Source of the DNA: PALSA-129 sp963842505
GTDB taxonomy: Bacteria; Acidobacteriota; Terriglobia; Bryobacterales; Bryobacteraceae
Reading direction: 5' to 3'
Length of the DNA: 64,000 nt
Assembly: GCA_963842505.1 (NCBI GenBank)
Contig: CAWJGZ010000001.1
Coordinates: 1,984,001-2,048,000 of the forward strand
The notes under the pieces were generated by a model, which saw only the letters and a program-made list of their open reading frames with translations, was not told the origin of the DNA and did no database searches. The position numbers and the translations under genes are program-made. This document shows positions 24,199-37,008 of the stretch, one piece after another (the first letter of the stretch is position 1; each line of letters opens with the position of its first letter).

Positions 24199-24427
24199 TA
24201 ATAGTTGGGCCTTCGATTCAGCGGACTCGATCCCAATTGGTGACTGTCATTCGAGAATTCTGGCACTTCAATTGCAGTTCGGCCGAAACTGCAGAGAGGG
24301 AAGCTCTGCGCGTTTGTCTGCCTATATGCAGTCGACAGGATTCGTGGGTCCTTACCTCTACCGGCGGCCCCAGCATCGCGCGCACTTCTTCCGTACCGGT
24401 TCGATTCCCGCCTCTGTTCGATCATTC

Positions 24428-24471
24428 AGCGCCCGGAGAGTCATCTCCGCCTAGGGCGCTGTTGGCTTTTT
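24428..24471 (+). terminator. Attenuator-like hairpin in the rpoB leader
   Basis: A 7-bp stem AGCGCCC (24428-24434) with GGGCGCT (24454-24460) encloses a second stem GGAGA (24435-24439) with TCTCC (24444-24448). A short T-tract (24467-24471) follows after six bases. It is 55 bases before the rpoB start. Partial termination before rpoB is known in other bacteria. Here it is a candidate only, since the T-tract does not directly abut the stem. Confidence 0.5.
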
Positions 24472-24525
24472 ACTGTTAACCGCAGTCTCATTGCTGTGGC
24501 TGTTCGGCCGTCAGGAGTCTAAGAC

Positions 24526-27500
24526 ATGGATATTCAACATAACGGCGCTGCCCCCGAGAGAGTTGATTTTTCTAAAATCAAAACCTCCATCCCGATCCCC
24601 AATCTGATCGAGGTGCAGAAGAATTCGTACGAGCGCTTTTTGCAGATGGACTTGCTGCCGAACGAGCGCGAGGACATCGGCCTGCAGACGGTTTTCAACT
24701 CGGTCTTCCCCATCTCGGATTTCCGCGGCGTCAGCGATCTGGAATTCGTCGACTATTCCATCGGCAACTGGGAGTGCAAGTGCGGCAACCTCAAGGGCCT
24801 GCACCACCTCCGTTCGACCTGCCGCAACTGCGGCGCCACCATCCGCACGGACCCGTTCCACGCCGGCGACATCCTCTGCCACCACTGCGGCACCTTCAAC
24901 AAGAACGTCGTCACCTTCTGCAACAAATGCGGCGACCCGGTCGGACTGCAGCTCAAGTACGACATGCTGGAATGCCAGGAGCGCGGCATGACCTACGCCG
25001 CTCCCCTCAAGGTCACCATCCGGCTTACGGTTTATTCCAAGGATCCCGACACCCAGAAGAAGAGCGTCCGCGATATCAAGGAACAGGAAGTCTTCTTCGG
25101 CGAAATCCCGCTGATGACCGATAACGGCACCTTCATCATCAACGGCACCGAGCGCGTGATCGTTTCCCAATTGCACCGCTCCCCCGGCGTTTTCTTCGAA
25201 CGCGTTCCCGCGCAGGGCTATTTCCTCGGCAAAATCATTCCCTACCGCGGCAGTTGGGTCGAATTTGAGTACGACACAAAAAATATCCTGTACGTCCGTA
25301 TCGACCGCAAGCGCAAATTCTACGGCTCGGTCTTCCTGCGAGCTCTCGGCCTCAAGACCGACGAGGCGATCCTGCGCGCTTTTTACCGGGTGAGCAAGAT
25401 CACCATCAAGGACAAGAAGCTGCTCTGGAATGTCGACGAAGGTCTGACCGGGCTCAAGCTTTCCTACGCCATCTCCACCAAGGGTGGTGAAACGGTGGTC
25501 GGGCAGGGCAAGAAAATCACGCCCTCCCTGTTTAAGGAAATCCAGAAGTCCAAAATTCAGCAGGTGGAAGTGGCCGCGAACGATTTCGAAGGCGCCTATG
25601 TGGTGGCCGACGTGGTCGATATGTCGACCGGCGAAGTGCTCATCGACGCCAATAGCGAACTCACCACCACGGCCCTCGCCAAGCTCATGGAAGCTGGCAT
25701 CAGCGAGTTCGAGATTTTCTTCCCCGAACGCGACGACGTGGGCACGGTGATCTCCGCCACGATTAAGAAAGATCCGGTCAAGGCGCAGAACGAAGCGCTC
25801 ATCGAAATCTACCGCAAGCTCCGTCCCGGCGATCCCCCCACGCTCGACACGGCCACGCAGCTTTTCCAGGGGATGTTCTTCGACCCGCGCAAATACGACT
25901 TCTCGCGCGTGGGCCGCATGAAGTTCAACATCAAGCTGCACGATAAGGCGGAAGCCACCAGCCTGGACAAGCGCACGCTCGATGCGGAGGATTTCCGAGC
26001 CACCATTAAGTACCTGCTGAAGCTTCGCAAGTTCGCCGCCATCCCAGGCTCCAATTACAACGTGGACGATATCGATCACCTGGGCAACCGGCGCGTCCGC
26101 GCGGTGGGCGAGCTGCTGGAGAACCAGTTCCGCATTGGCTTGGTGCGCATGGAGCGCGCCATCAAAGAAAAAATGTCGGTCTACCAGGAAATGTCGACCG
26201 CCATGCCCCACGACCTGGTGAACGCCAAGCCGGTGATGGCGGCCATCCGTGAGTTCTTCGGGTCCAGCCAGCTTTCGCAGTTCATGGACCAGACCAACCC
26301 GCTTTCGGAGATCACCCACAAGCGCCGCCTTTCGGCGCTGGGACCGGGCGGTCTCAGCCGCGAGCGCGCGGGATTCGAAGTCCGCGACGTTCACCCCACG
26401 CACTACGGCCGCATTTGCCCCATCGAGACGCCGGAAGGCCCGAACATCGGACTGATTTCGTCGCTCTCCTGTTTCGCGCGCATCAACGAATACGGCTTCA
26501 TCGAAAGTCCGTATCGCAAAGTCCAGAAGGGTGTAGTCATTGACGAAGTTAAGATCCTCAACCCCGGCGACACGGATTTTAAAGTCGGCGACATCGTGCG
26601 CCGCGCGGAAGCCGAGGAAACCAACCGCAAGCTGGGCGCGAAGAAGCAGCCAGCCGAATTCGAATCTCATTGCGAGTACCTCTCGGCGTGGGAAGAAGAC
26701 AAGTGGACGGTCGCCCAGGCTAACGTGGAGCTCGACGAAAAAGGCCGCATCGTCCCCGATCTTTCCAACGCTCGCCAAGCCGGCAACTTCGTCCTGAAAG
26801 CCCGCGACGAAATCGAGTACATCGACGTCAGCCCCAAACAGCTCGTCTCGGTGGCCGCCAGCCTGATCCCGTTCCTGGAGAACGATGACGCCAACCGCGC
26901 CCTGATGGGTTCCAACATGCAACGCCAGGCAGTGCCTCTGCTGCGCGCCGACGCCCCTTACGTGGGCACCGGCATGGAGTACGTCACCGCCCGCGATTCC
27001 GGCGCCGTGGTGCTGTGCAAGCGCTCCGGAGTAGTGGATTCGGTGGATTCCGAACGCATCATCGTGCGCGTGGAAGGCGCGGCCCAGGAAGGCCAGCTCT
27101 CCCGCGAGGTGGGCGCCGACATCTACCAGCTCACCAAGTTCAAGCGCTCCAACCAGAACACCTGCATCAATCAGAAACCCATCGTTCAGGTGGGGCAGCG
27201 CGTGCAGAAGGGCGCCGTGCTGGCCGACGGCCCGTGCACCGATCTAGGTGAACTGGCCCTGGGGCGCAACGTTTTGGCGGCCTTCATGCCCTGGCGTGGC
27301 TACAACTTTGAAGACGCCATCCTGGTCAGCGAGAAGCTGGTTAAGGAAGACTACTACACTTCGATCCACATCGAAGAGTTCGAAATTGAAGCCCGCGATA
27401 CCAAGCTCGGTCCCGAAGAAATCACCCGCGACATCCCCAACATCGCCGATTCGTTCCTCCGCAACCTGGATGAAAGCGGCATCATTCGCATCGGCGCCAC

Positions 27501-28842
27501 CGTCAAGCCGGGCGATATTCTGGTGGGCAAAGTAACCCCCAAGGGCGAAACCCAGCTCACCCCCGAAGAAAAGCTGCTGCGCGCCATCTTCGGCGAAAAA
27601 GCCGGCGACGTCAAGGACGCTTCGCTTTACTGCCCGCCTGGCATCGAAGGCACCATCGTCGATTGCAAGATTTTCTCTCGCAAAGGCCAGGAAAAGGACG
27701 AGCGCTCCAAAGCCATCGAGGAATCGCAGATTCAGCGCCTGCAGCGTAACCTGCAGGATGAAATCCGCATCCTCACCGACGAGCGCGCCAAGCGCCTCAG
27801 CGGCCTGCTGGACGGCAAGAAGCTGCTGGCCGACCTGCACGACGAAAAGACCAACAAGCGCCTGCTCTCGAAAGATACCGAGCTCAACCGCGAAATCATC
27901 GAGAAGATGAAATCGCGCGACCTGAAGCGCATGCGCCTGGCCAATAAGGACCCGCGTCTCAACGAACAGATCGACGAAATCGAAGAGATGACGTCGCGCC
28001 AGATCGCGGTTCTCGAAAAAATCACCGACGAAAAGATCGCCAAGCTCCGCAAGGGGGACGAGCTTCCTCCGGGCGTCATCAAGCTGGTGAAAGTCTACAT
28101 CGCCATGAAGCGCAAGCTTTCGGTGGGCGACAAGATGGCCGGCCGCCACGGAAACAAGGGTGTCATCGCCCGTATTCTTCCCGACGAAGACATGCCCTAT
28201 CTGCCCAACGGCACCCCGGTCGAAATTGTTCTCAATCCCCTCGGCGTGCCTTCCCGTATGAACGTGGGGCAGATTCTCGAGACCCACCTGGGCTGGGCCG
28301 CCAAGGCCTTGGGCGTGCAGTTCGCCACACCAGTCTTCGACGGCGCCACGGAGCGCGAAATCAAGAAAGCCCTGAGCGACGCCAAGCTGCCCAGCTCCGG
28401 CAAGACCATTCTGTATGACGGCATGACCGGCACGCAATTCGAGCAGCCCGTCACGGTGGGCTACATCTACATGATGAAGCTCTCGCACCTGGTGGACGAT
28501 AAGATCCACGCCCGTTCCATCGGCCCCTACTCGCTGATCACGCAACAGCCCCTGGGCGGCAAGGCCCAGTTCGGCGGACAGCGTTTCGGCGAAATGGAAG
28601 TCTGGGCGCTCGAAGCCTACGGCGCCGCGTATGTTTTGCAGGAACTGCTTACGGCCAAGTCCGACGACGTGTATGGCCGCGCCAAGATTTACGAAGCGAT
28701 TGTCAAAGGTGAAGCCGCGATTGAACCGGGCGTTCCCGAATCGTTCAACGTGCTCATCCGCGAGTTGCAGTCGCTGTGTCTGGATGTGGAATTGATGAAG
28801 AAGCCGCGCGAAGTGCCGGATACGGCATTGGCGGCGGATTAG
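24526..28842 (+). CDS. rpoB: DNA-directed RNA polymerase subunit beta
   Basis: This is the beta subunit of RNA polymerase (1438 residues), which forms one side of the active-site cleft and the rifampicin pocket. Visible landmarks are the N-terminal SYERFLQMDLLPNEREDIGLQ, the early Cys-rich CKCGNLKGLHHLRSTCRNCG region, INGTERVIVSQLHRSPGVFFE and the rifampicin region SQFMDQTNPLSEITHKRRLSALGPGGLSRERAG. DVHPTHYGRICPIETPEGPNIGLI, GDKMAGRHGNKGV and the C-terminal GQRFGEMEVWALEAYGAA (switch and anchor regions) follow. The rifampicin region has wild-type-like residues. The two Cys-rich knuckles between residues about 84 and 145 (CKCG, CRNC, CHHC, CNKC) look like lineage-specific zinc ribbons, which most RpoB lack. 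TCAGGAG precedes the ATG. Confidence 0.98.
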   Translation: MDIQHNGAAPERVDFSKIKTSIPIPNLIEVQKNSYERFLQMDLLPNEREDIGLQTVFNSVFPISDFRGVSDLEFVDYSIGNWECKCGNLKGLHHLRSTCRNCGATIRTDPFHAGDILCHHCGTFNKNVVTFCNKCGDPVGLQLKYDMLECQERGMTYAAPLKVTIRLTVYSKDPDTQKKSVRDIKEQEVFFGEIPLMTDNGTFIINGTERVIVSQLHRSPGVFFERVPAQGYFLGKIIPYRGSWVEFEYDTKNILYVRIDRKRKFYGSVFLRALGLKTDEAILRAFYRVSKITIKDKKLLWNVDEGLTGLKLSYAISTKGGETVVGQGKKITPSLFKEIQKSKIQQVEVAANDFEGAYVVADVVDMSTGEVLIDANSELTTTALAKLMEAGISEFEIFFPERDDVGTVISATIKKDPVKAQNEALIEIYRKLRPGDPPTLDTATQLFQGMFFDPRKYDFSRVGRMKFNIKLHDKAEATSLDKRTLDAEDFRATIKYLLKLRKFAAIPGSNYNVDDIDHLGNRRVRAVGELLENQFRIGLVRMERAIKEKMSVYQEMSTAMPHDLVNAKPVMAAIREFFGSSQLSQFMDQTNPLSEITHKRRLSALGPGGLSRERAGFEVRDVHPTHYGRICPIETPEGPNIGLISSLSCFARINEYGFIESPYRKVQKGVVIDEVKILNPGDTDFKVGDIVRRAEAEETNRKLGAKKQPAEFESHCEYLSAWEEDKWTVAQANVELDEKGRIVPDLSNARQAGNFVLKARDEIEYIDVSPKQLVSVAASLIPFLENDDANRALMGSNMQRQAVPLLRADAPYVGTGMEYVTARDSGAVVLCKRSGVVDSVDSERIIVRVEGAAQEGQLSREVGADIYQLTKFKRSNQNTCINQKPIVQVGQRVQKGAVLADGPCTDLGELALGRNVLAAFMPWRGYNFEDAILVSEKLVKEDYYTSIHIEEFEIEARDTKLGPEEITRDIPNIADSFLRNLDESGIIRIGATVKPGDILVGKVTPKGETQLTPEEKLLRAIFGEKAGDVKDASLYCPPGIEGTIVDCKIFSRKGQEKDERSKAIEESQIQRLQRNLQDEIRILTDERAKRLSGLLDGKKLLADLHDEKTNKRLLSKDTELNREIIEKMKSRDLKRMRLANKDPRLNEQIDEIEEMTSRQIAVLEKITDEKIAKLRKGDELPPGVIKLVKVYIAMKRKLSVGDKMAGRHGNKGVIARILPDEDMPYLPNGTPVEIVLNPLGVPSRMNVGQILETHLGWAAKALGVQFATPVFDGATEREIKKALSDAKLPSSGKTILYDGMTGTQFEQPVTVGYIYMMKLSHLVDDKIHARSIGPYSLITQQPLGGKAQFGGQRFGEMEVWALEAYGAAYVLQELLTAKSDDVYGRAKIYEAIVKGEAAIEPGVPESFNVLIRELQSLCLDVELMKKPREVPDTALAAD

Positions 28843-28890
28843 AACAAGAATAAGCCGGCGGCTAATCTGGCTTTCGAACTGGAGGGTATT

Positions 28891-33105
<4,215 letters not shown>

Positions 33106-33140
33106 CTTACTTAGTAACTATGCTGTAAGTGACTTACAAA

Positions 33141-33175
33141 GGGAGCGGATCCGTGGTCCGCTCCCGAAGTTTTTT
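33141..33175 (+). terminator. Intrinsic terminator after rpoC
   Basis: A perfect 9-bp stem, GGGAGCGGA (33141-33149) with TCCGCTCCC (33157-33165), has a 7-base loop and is followed within four bases by TTTTTT (33170-33175). A smaller palindrome GTAAGTGACTTAC precedes it at 33125-33137. It marks the end of the rplA-rpoC transcription block. Confidence 0.92.
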
Positions 33176-33299
33176 GTCTTAACTCCTTCATCGCGTGAGC
33201 GCCGCACGGCGCGCTTGCAGGCTCCGTCCCCAATTGCGCTCCTTTTACTTGTGAACCGCCTGCTGGTATCCTGAGGGCGCATCAGCCTGGAGGCGTGCC

Positions 33300-33647
33300 A
33301 TGTACTGTCCGCAATGCGGGGCGGAGTATCGCGACGGATTCACCAAGTGTTCCGATTGCCATCTGGCCCTGGTTCCGGTGCTGGCGACCGAGACTCCGGA
33401 CCCACAACTCGAGCTGGTGACGGTCTTCGAGTCCCATGATGACTTCGCCATTGCTCTGGCAAAGGGATCGCTCGAAGATTCCGGTATCCCGTTCTGGATG
33501 CATAGCGACGAGACTGCCGGACGACTCCTGTTGGGGCCGATTATGTTTCCGTCGTGCCGGTTTCTGGTGCCCAAAGACCGCGAGGCGGAAGCGCGAGAGC
33601 TGTTGCAGCTTTTAGAATCGCCGATTGAAGATAAGGACCGCGAGTAG
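33300..33647 (+). CDS. Zinc-ribbon plus DUF2007-like small protein
   Basis: This 115-residue protein begins MYCPQCGAEYRDGFTKCSDCH, a four-Cys ribbon. It continues with LELVTVFESHDDFAIALAKGSLEDSGIPFWMHSDE, a pattern seen in DUF2007 (putative signal-transducing) domains. The last part is FLVPKDREAEARELLQLLES, a common closing helix of that family. The role is not known; the ribbon suggests binding to nucleic acid or protein. It is the first gene of a forward run that continues to 41229, but a 73-base gap separates it from the next. Confidence 0.75.
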   Translation: MYCPQCGAEYRDGFTKCSDCHLALVPVLATETPDPQLELVTVFESHDDFAIALAKGSLEDSGIPFWMHSDETAGRLLLGPIMFPSCRFLVPKDREAEARELLQLLESPIEDKDRE

Positions 33648-33720
33648 CCGCGGCATCTCGCGCCACATCCTTGTTCCAGCCCCAGACCGCCAGGCAAAGG
33701 CCCGATGTTATCCTCGAAGT

Positions 33721-35400
33721 TTGCCGAAGACTGAAACCACCGCGAAAACTCCGCCCCGTTGGTTGATCCCCGCTCTAATCGCCCTCACCGGCGTCTTCCT
33801 CATCGGCCTTTTCTCCACCGAAGTTTCTGACCCCGATTTCTGGTGGCACCTGAAAACCGGCGAGTACATCGTCACCCATCACCGCCTTCCCGTCCCCGAC
33901 CCCTTCGCTTACACGACTGCTACTGCCCCGCCCGCCTATCCGGACGAAGCCACTACCCGCCGCTTCAACCTCAGCCACGAATGGCTCGCTCAAGCCATTT
34001 GGTATCTGGTCTACGCCGCCGGCGGCTTTCCCGCCGTGGTCCTCTGGAAAGCTCTGCTGCTCACCGCTCTCTGCGGTTTCACCGGCTACGTCGCGCGCCA
34101 GCGCACTGGCTCCTGGCTCTGGGGCGTTGCCGCCACGCTGGCCGCCGCCGCGCTGGCGATCGAGTTCGCCAAAGACCGCCCCAGCATCCTCAGTTACGTG
34201 TTCACGGCTGGTTTCATCGCACTCTTCGAAGGCCGGCGCCGCCTCTGGCTGCTGCCCGTGCTCTCCATCCTCTGGGCCAACTCCCACGGCGGGTTCTTTC
34301 TCGGCTGGATGGTTTGCGGCGCTTACTGTGCCGAAGCCCTGCTGCGCCGCTCGGCCGGCCTTCGCCGCATCTTGCTCTCGAGCGGCTTAGCCGTTCTTCT
34401 TTCCGGCCTAAATCCCAACGGCTTCGCCACCCTCGCCACCGTATTGCGCTACCGGCACAGCCCTCTGCAATCCACTCTCATCGAATGGTCGCCCGCCGAT
34501 CTCTGGGGATCCCCTTACGCCTTCGACCTGCTGCTCTACGGGGCGGCCATCGCGCTGCTGCTCTCCTGGAAGCGCGTCCGTCCGGCCGACTGGTTCCTCT
34601 TTGCCGCATTCGGCGCTGCCGCGCTGACCGCCTTCCGCAACGAGATGTTGATCGGCCTGCTGGCGCCCATTCTCATCGCCGCCTATTTCCCCTGGAAGCG
34701 CCGCCTGCCGGCCGCCGCGTCTTTCGCCGCCATGCTGATCCTGGTATCCGCCACCGCCTGGGGCACGGCCCGCGGGACTTTCTTCCAGCTACGTGCCGCC
34801 GAATGGCGTTATCCCGCGGGCGCCGCCGCGTTCCTGAAAGCCCACCACATCTCCGCGCCGCTTTTCAATACATACGAATATGGCGGCTATCTGATCTGGC
34901 AGGATGTGCCCGTCTTCATCGACGGCCGCGCCCTCAGCGAAACCGTCTTTGAGGACTACCGCGCCATTCTAGGCGCTCCCGCCGCCGATCCCGCGCGCTT
35001 CGCGATCCTCGCCAAGCACAACGTGGGCGCCATCCTGATCAACGCGTTCGAGTACAACGCCGGCACTCTCTATCCCCTGGTTGTGGCGCTCGCCCAGCCC
35101 GGCAATGCAACCTGGACGCTGGTTTATGAAGATCCGCAGTCGCTGCTTTTCCTACGCGAGGTCCCGTCCGGCGTCCCGATCCTGGACCCGACCCGCATCC
35201 TCGACCACCTGGACGCCGAATGCCGCCTCCACATGTCCCACGATCCCGATCTCTCCCTGTGCGCCCGCACCCTTGGCGATTTTTTTCTCCGCACTGGCGA
35301 CCCGCAACGCGCCCGCCGCTCACTTGAGCTGTATCTGGAGCATCCGTATCCCGGCGATTCCGACGCCCGCCGCGCCTATCTCGAACTCCTACGGCGCTGA
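33721..35400 (+). CDS. Large polytopic membrane protein with soluble C-terminal domain
   Basis: This protein of about 559 residues has roughly ten membrane segments and then a periplasmic domain of about 190 residues. After the first segment comes DPDFWWHLKTGEYIVTHHRLPVPDPFAYT, which I have seen in many uncharacterised membrane proteins thought to be glycosyltransferase- or O-antigen-related. No catalytic motif is secure. The C-terminal part (FNTYEYGGYLIWQDVPVFIDGR) is conserved in the same group. The start is uncertain: TTG at 33721 puts the first membrane segment at a normal distance from the N-terminus. The C-terminal region contains one TPR-like helix pair (FFLRTGDPQRARRSLELYLE). Confidence 0.68.
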   Translation: MPKTETTAKTPPRWLIPALIALTGVFLIGLFSTEVSDPDFWWHLKTGEYIVTHHRLPVPDPFAYTTATAPPAYPDEATTRRFNLSHEWLAQAIWYLVYAAGGFPAVVLWKALLLTALCGFTGYVARQRTGSWLWGVAATLAAAALAIEFAKDRPSILSYVFTAGFIALFEGRRRLWLLPVLSILWANSHGGFFLGWMVCGAYCAEALLRRSAGLRRILLSSGLAVLLSGLNPNGFATLATVLRYRHSPLQSTLIEWSPADLWGSPYAFDLLLYGAAIALLLSWKRVRPADWFLFAAFGAAALTAFRNEMLIGLLAPILIAAYFPWKRRLPAAASFAAMLILVSATAWGTARGTFFQLRAAEWRYPAGAAAFLKAHHISAPLFNTYEYGGYLIWQDVPVFIDGRALSETVFEDYRAILGAPAADPARFAILAKHNVGAILINAFEYNAGTLYPLVVALAQPGNATWTLVYEDPQSLLFLREVPSGVPILDPTRILDHLDAECRLHMSHDPDLSLCARTLGDFFLRTGDPQRARRSLELYLEHPYPGDSDARRAYLELLRR

Positions 35401-35427
35401 CGGCCGCCGCGGTATCATGAAACTCGC

Positions 35428-36240
35428 ATGTCCTCAGGCACTTCCAGCCGCCCTGGCCGCAAAGCATATTTGCTGATCACTTTGTTCGCGCTGGCCCTGG
35501 TCCTGGTCCCGTTCCTTTTCTGGTACTACACCTGGTTCGGCCGCAAGCTCTCCGATTCGGATATCGATCAATACTTCGCCGACACCTCCAAGCCCCGTCA
35601 CGCCCAGCATGCTCTGGTGCAACTCGGCGAACGTCTCTCCCGCCATCAAAACGTCTCGCGCTGGTACCCCAACGTGATTCAGCAGGCTTCGAGCGCCAGC
35701 CTGGAACTGCGCCAGACGGCCGCCTGGATCATGGGGCAGGACTCCAGCTACGCCCCCTTTCACGCCGCGCTCCTGAGCCTTCTCCACGATACGCAGCCCA
35801 TGGTCCGCCGCAATGCCGCACTCGGCCTGGCCGCTTTTGGCGATGCCGCCGCCCGGCCCGAATTGACCGCCATGCTGCGACCCTTCACCATCAACGCTCC
35901 CTCCGCCGGCACGCTCAAGTACCGGCTCAAGCTGGGCGATTATGTGAATCCGGGCACCCTCATCGCCCGCATCGGCGATTCTGAAGTTCGCTCTCCCGTG
36001 CCGGGCGAAGTCCGCGAACTCGAGTCCCGCGATGGCAGTTCCGTCAAACCCGGCGATCCACTGGCCGATCTGTCCGCCGATTCCAGCCATGTTTGGGAGG
36101 CCCTCCGCGCCCTCTACCTCGTCGGCCGGCCCCCCGATCTCGAAGACGTCCAACGCTACACCCGCCCGGTCCCCGGCATGCCGGAGACGGTTGCCAGGCA
36201 AGCCACTCTCACCATGGAAGCCATCCAGGCGCGCCATTAA
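35428..36240 (+). CDS. Membrane-anchored HEAT-repeat protein with lipoyl/biotinyl-like domain
   Basis: This 270-residue protein has an N-terminal membrane anchor (LLITLFALALVLVPFLFWYYTWF). It then has HEAT-like helix pairs (LELRQTAAWIMGQDSSYAPFHAALLSLLHDTQPMVRRNAALGLAAFGD). The next domain has INAPSAGTLKYRLKLGDYVNPGTLIARIGDSEVRSPVPGEVREL, where two copies of the 'P-x-x-G-x-V/L' hammerhead are seen as in biotinyl/lipoyl or membrane-fusion-protein barrels. No modifiable Lys in the usual MKM position is visible, so it may be a structural barrel rather than a cofactor carrier. The order anchor-HEAT-barrel is unusual. It begins 27 bases after the upstream membrane protein. Partners unknown. Confidence 0.72.
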   Translation: MSSGTSSRPGRKAYLLITLFALALVLVPFLFWYYTWFGRKLSDSDIDQYFADTSKPRHAQHALVQLGERLSRHQNVSRWYPNVIQQASSASLELRQTAAWIMGQDSSYAPFHAALLSLLHDTQPMVRRNAALGLAAFGDAAARPELTAMLRPFTINAPSAGTLKYRLKLGDYVNPGTLIARIGDSEVRSPVPGEVRELESRDGSSVKPGDPLADLSADSSHVWEALRALYLVGRPPDLEDVQRYTRPVPGMPETVARQATLTMEAIQARH

Positions 36241-36357
36241 CCCGCGGTATTCCGATTTAAATTGCGGCCCCGAATCCGGCTCTATCTGTGGCAGAGCCCG
36301 CCCGGTTAATGCGATAGTAGTACTTAAGGCTTGAGGTAAGTCCCGCGGAGAGATTTT

Positions 36358-37008
36358 TTGAAGAAGCTGCTTCTTTTTAGCGCCATCCTTGTGCTTATTC
36401 TCCAGGCCCGAACCGCGCCGTTGGCGTTTATCGTCTTGAACACGGCCGGTTGGGATCCCGGGCGATTGCCTTCCAATTGGCAGGTCAAGGTGAACTACGG
36501 GCACCCCGATTTTTCGGTGTGCTCCGACGACCTGGGACCCTGCCTCCATCTCAAGAGCGTCAAGGCTTCCTTCGCCCTCGAGCGCCGCGTCGATATCGAC
36601 GCCGTCGAAATGCCATACCTGACATGGCGCTGGAGAGTGACTCAACTGCCCGCCGGCGGCGATTTCCGCCGCCCCGCCACCGACGATCAGGCCGCCCAGG
36701 TGCTGGTCGCTTTCGCCGACCGCCGCATCTTGACCTACATCTGGGATACCTCGGCTCCCAAGGGTACTGCCCAATCTGCCAGTGCCATTCCGTTTGTCCA
36801 CATCTTCGCGGTAGTCTGCGAATCAGGCCCGGCCGAAACCAACCAGTGGGTCACGGAAAACCGCAACCTCGCCGCCGATTATCAGCGCGCCTTTGGCAAG
36901 CCCGCCCCTCGCGTCAACGGGCTACGCATTCAGATCAACTCCCAACACACCGGCACGGTCGCCGAAAGCTACTTCGGCGAGGTCGCCTTCCGCAGCACAC
37001 CCCGATGA
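36358..37008 (+). CDS. DUF3047-like exported protein
   Basis: This 216-residue protein has a signal peptide (ending near ARTAP) and blocks matching DUF3047: LKSVKASFALERRVDIDAVEMPYLTWRWRV, PATDDQAAQVLVAFADRRILTYIWDTSAPKGT and ESYFGEVAF at the end. The domain resembles carbohydrate-binding-like beta sandwiches, but function is not known. It starts with TTG at 36358, just after GGAGAG; no ATG is nearby. The stop overlaps the next gene's start by four bases (ATGA), so translation is coupled to the epimerase gene. That places DUF3047 at the head of the candidate ceramide operon. The 117 bases upstream hold no gene. Confidence 0.75.
   Translation: MKKLLLFSAILVLILQARTAPLAFIVLNTAGWDPGRLPSNWQVKVNYGHPDFSVCSDDLGPCLHLKSVKASFALERRVDIDAVEMPYLTWRWRVTQLPAGGDFRRPATDDQAAQVLVAFADRRILTYIWDTSAPKGTAQSASAIPFVHIFAVVCESGPAETNQWVTENRNLAADYQRAFGKPAPRVNGLRIQINSQHTGTVAESYFGEVAFRSTPR

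Larger units (their letters stand above)
24072..24525 (+). other. 454-base rplL-rpoB intergenic region
   Basis: No convincing gene lies here. The first 80 bases contain a degenerate inverted repeat (CAGGAGG near 24095 with CCTCCTGGCC near 24141) that could partly stop transcripts from rplL. A promoter lies at 24170-24198 and an attenuator-like hairpin at 24428-24471. The middle 200 bases show no structure that I can support. The B-box-like GGTTCGATTCC near 24396 is not part of a tRNA. The region is described so that its two regulatory sites can be seen in context. Confidence 0.6.

Noticed and set aside
24390..24425. tRNA-like B-box GGTTCGATTCC in the rpoB leader
   Set aside because: The flanking bases do not form a T stem, and no acceptor, D or anticodon arms can be built around it.
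24511..26922. 803-codon open frame antisense to rpoB
   Set aside because: It mirrors the conserved rpoB gene. Long antisense frames are expected at this GC content.
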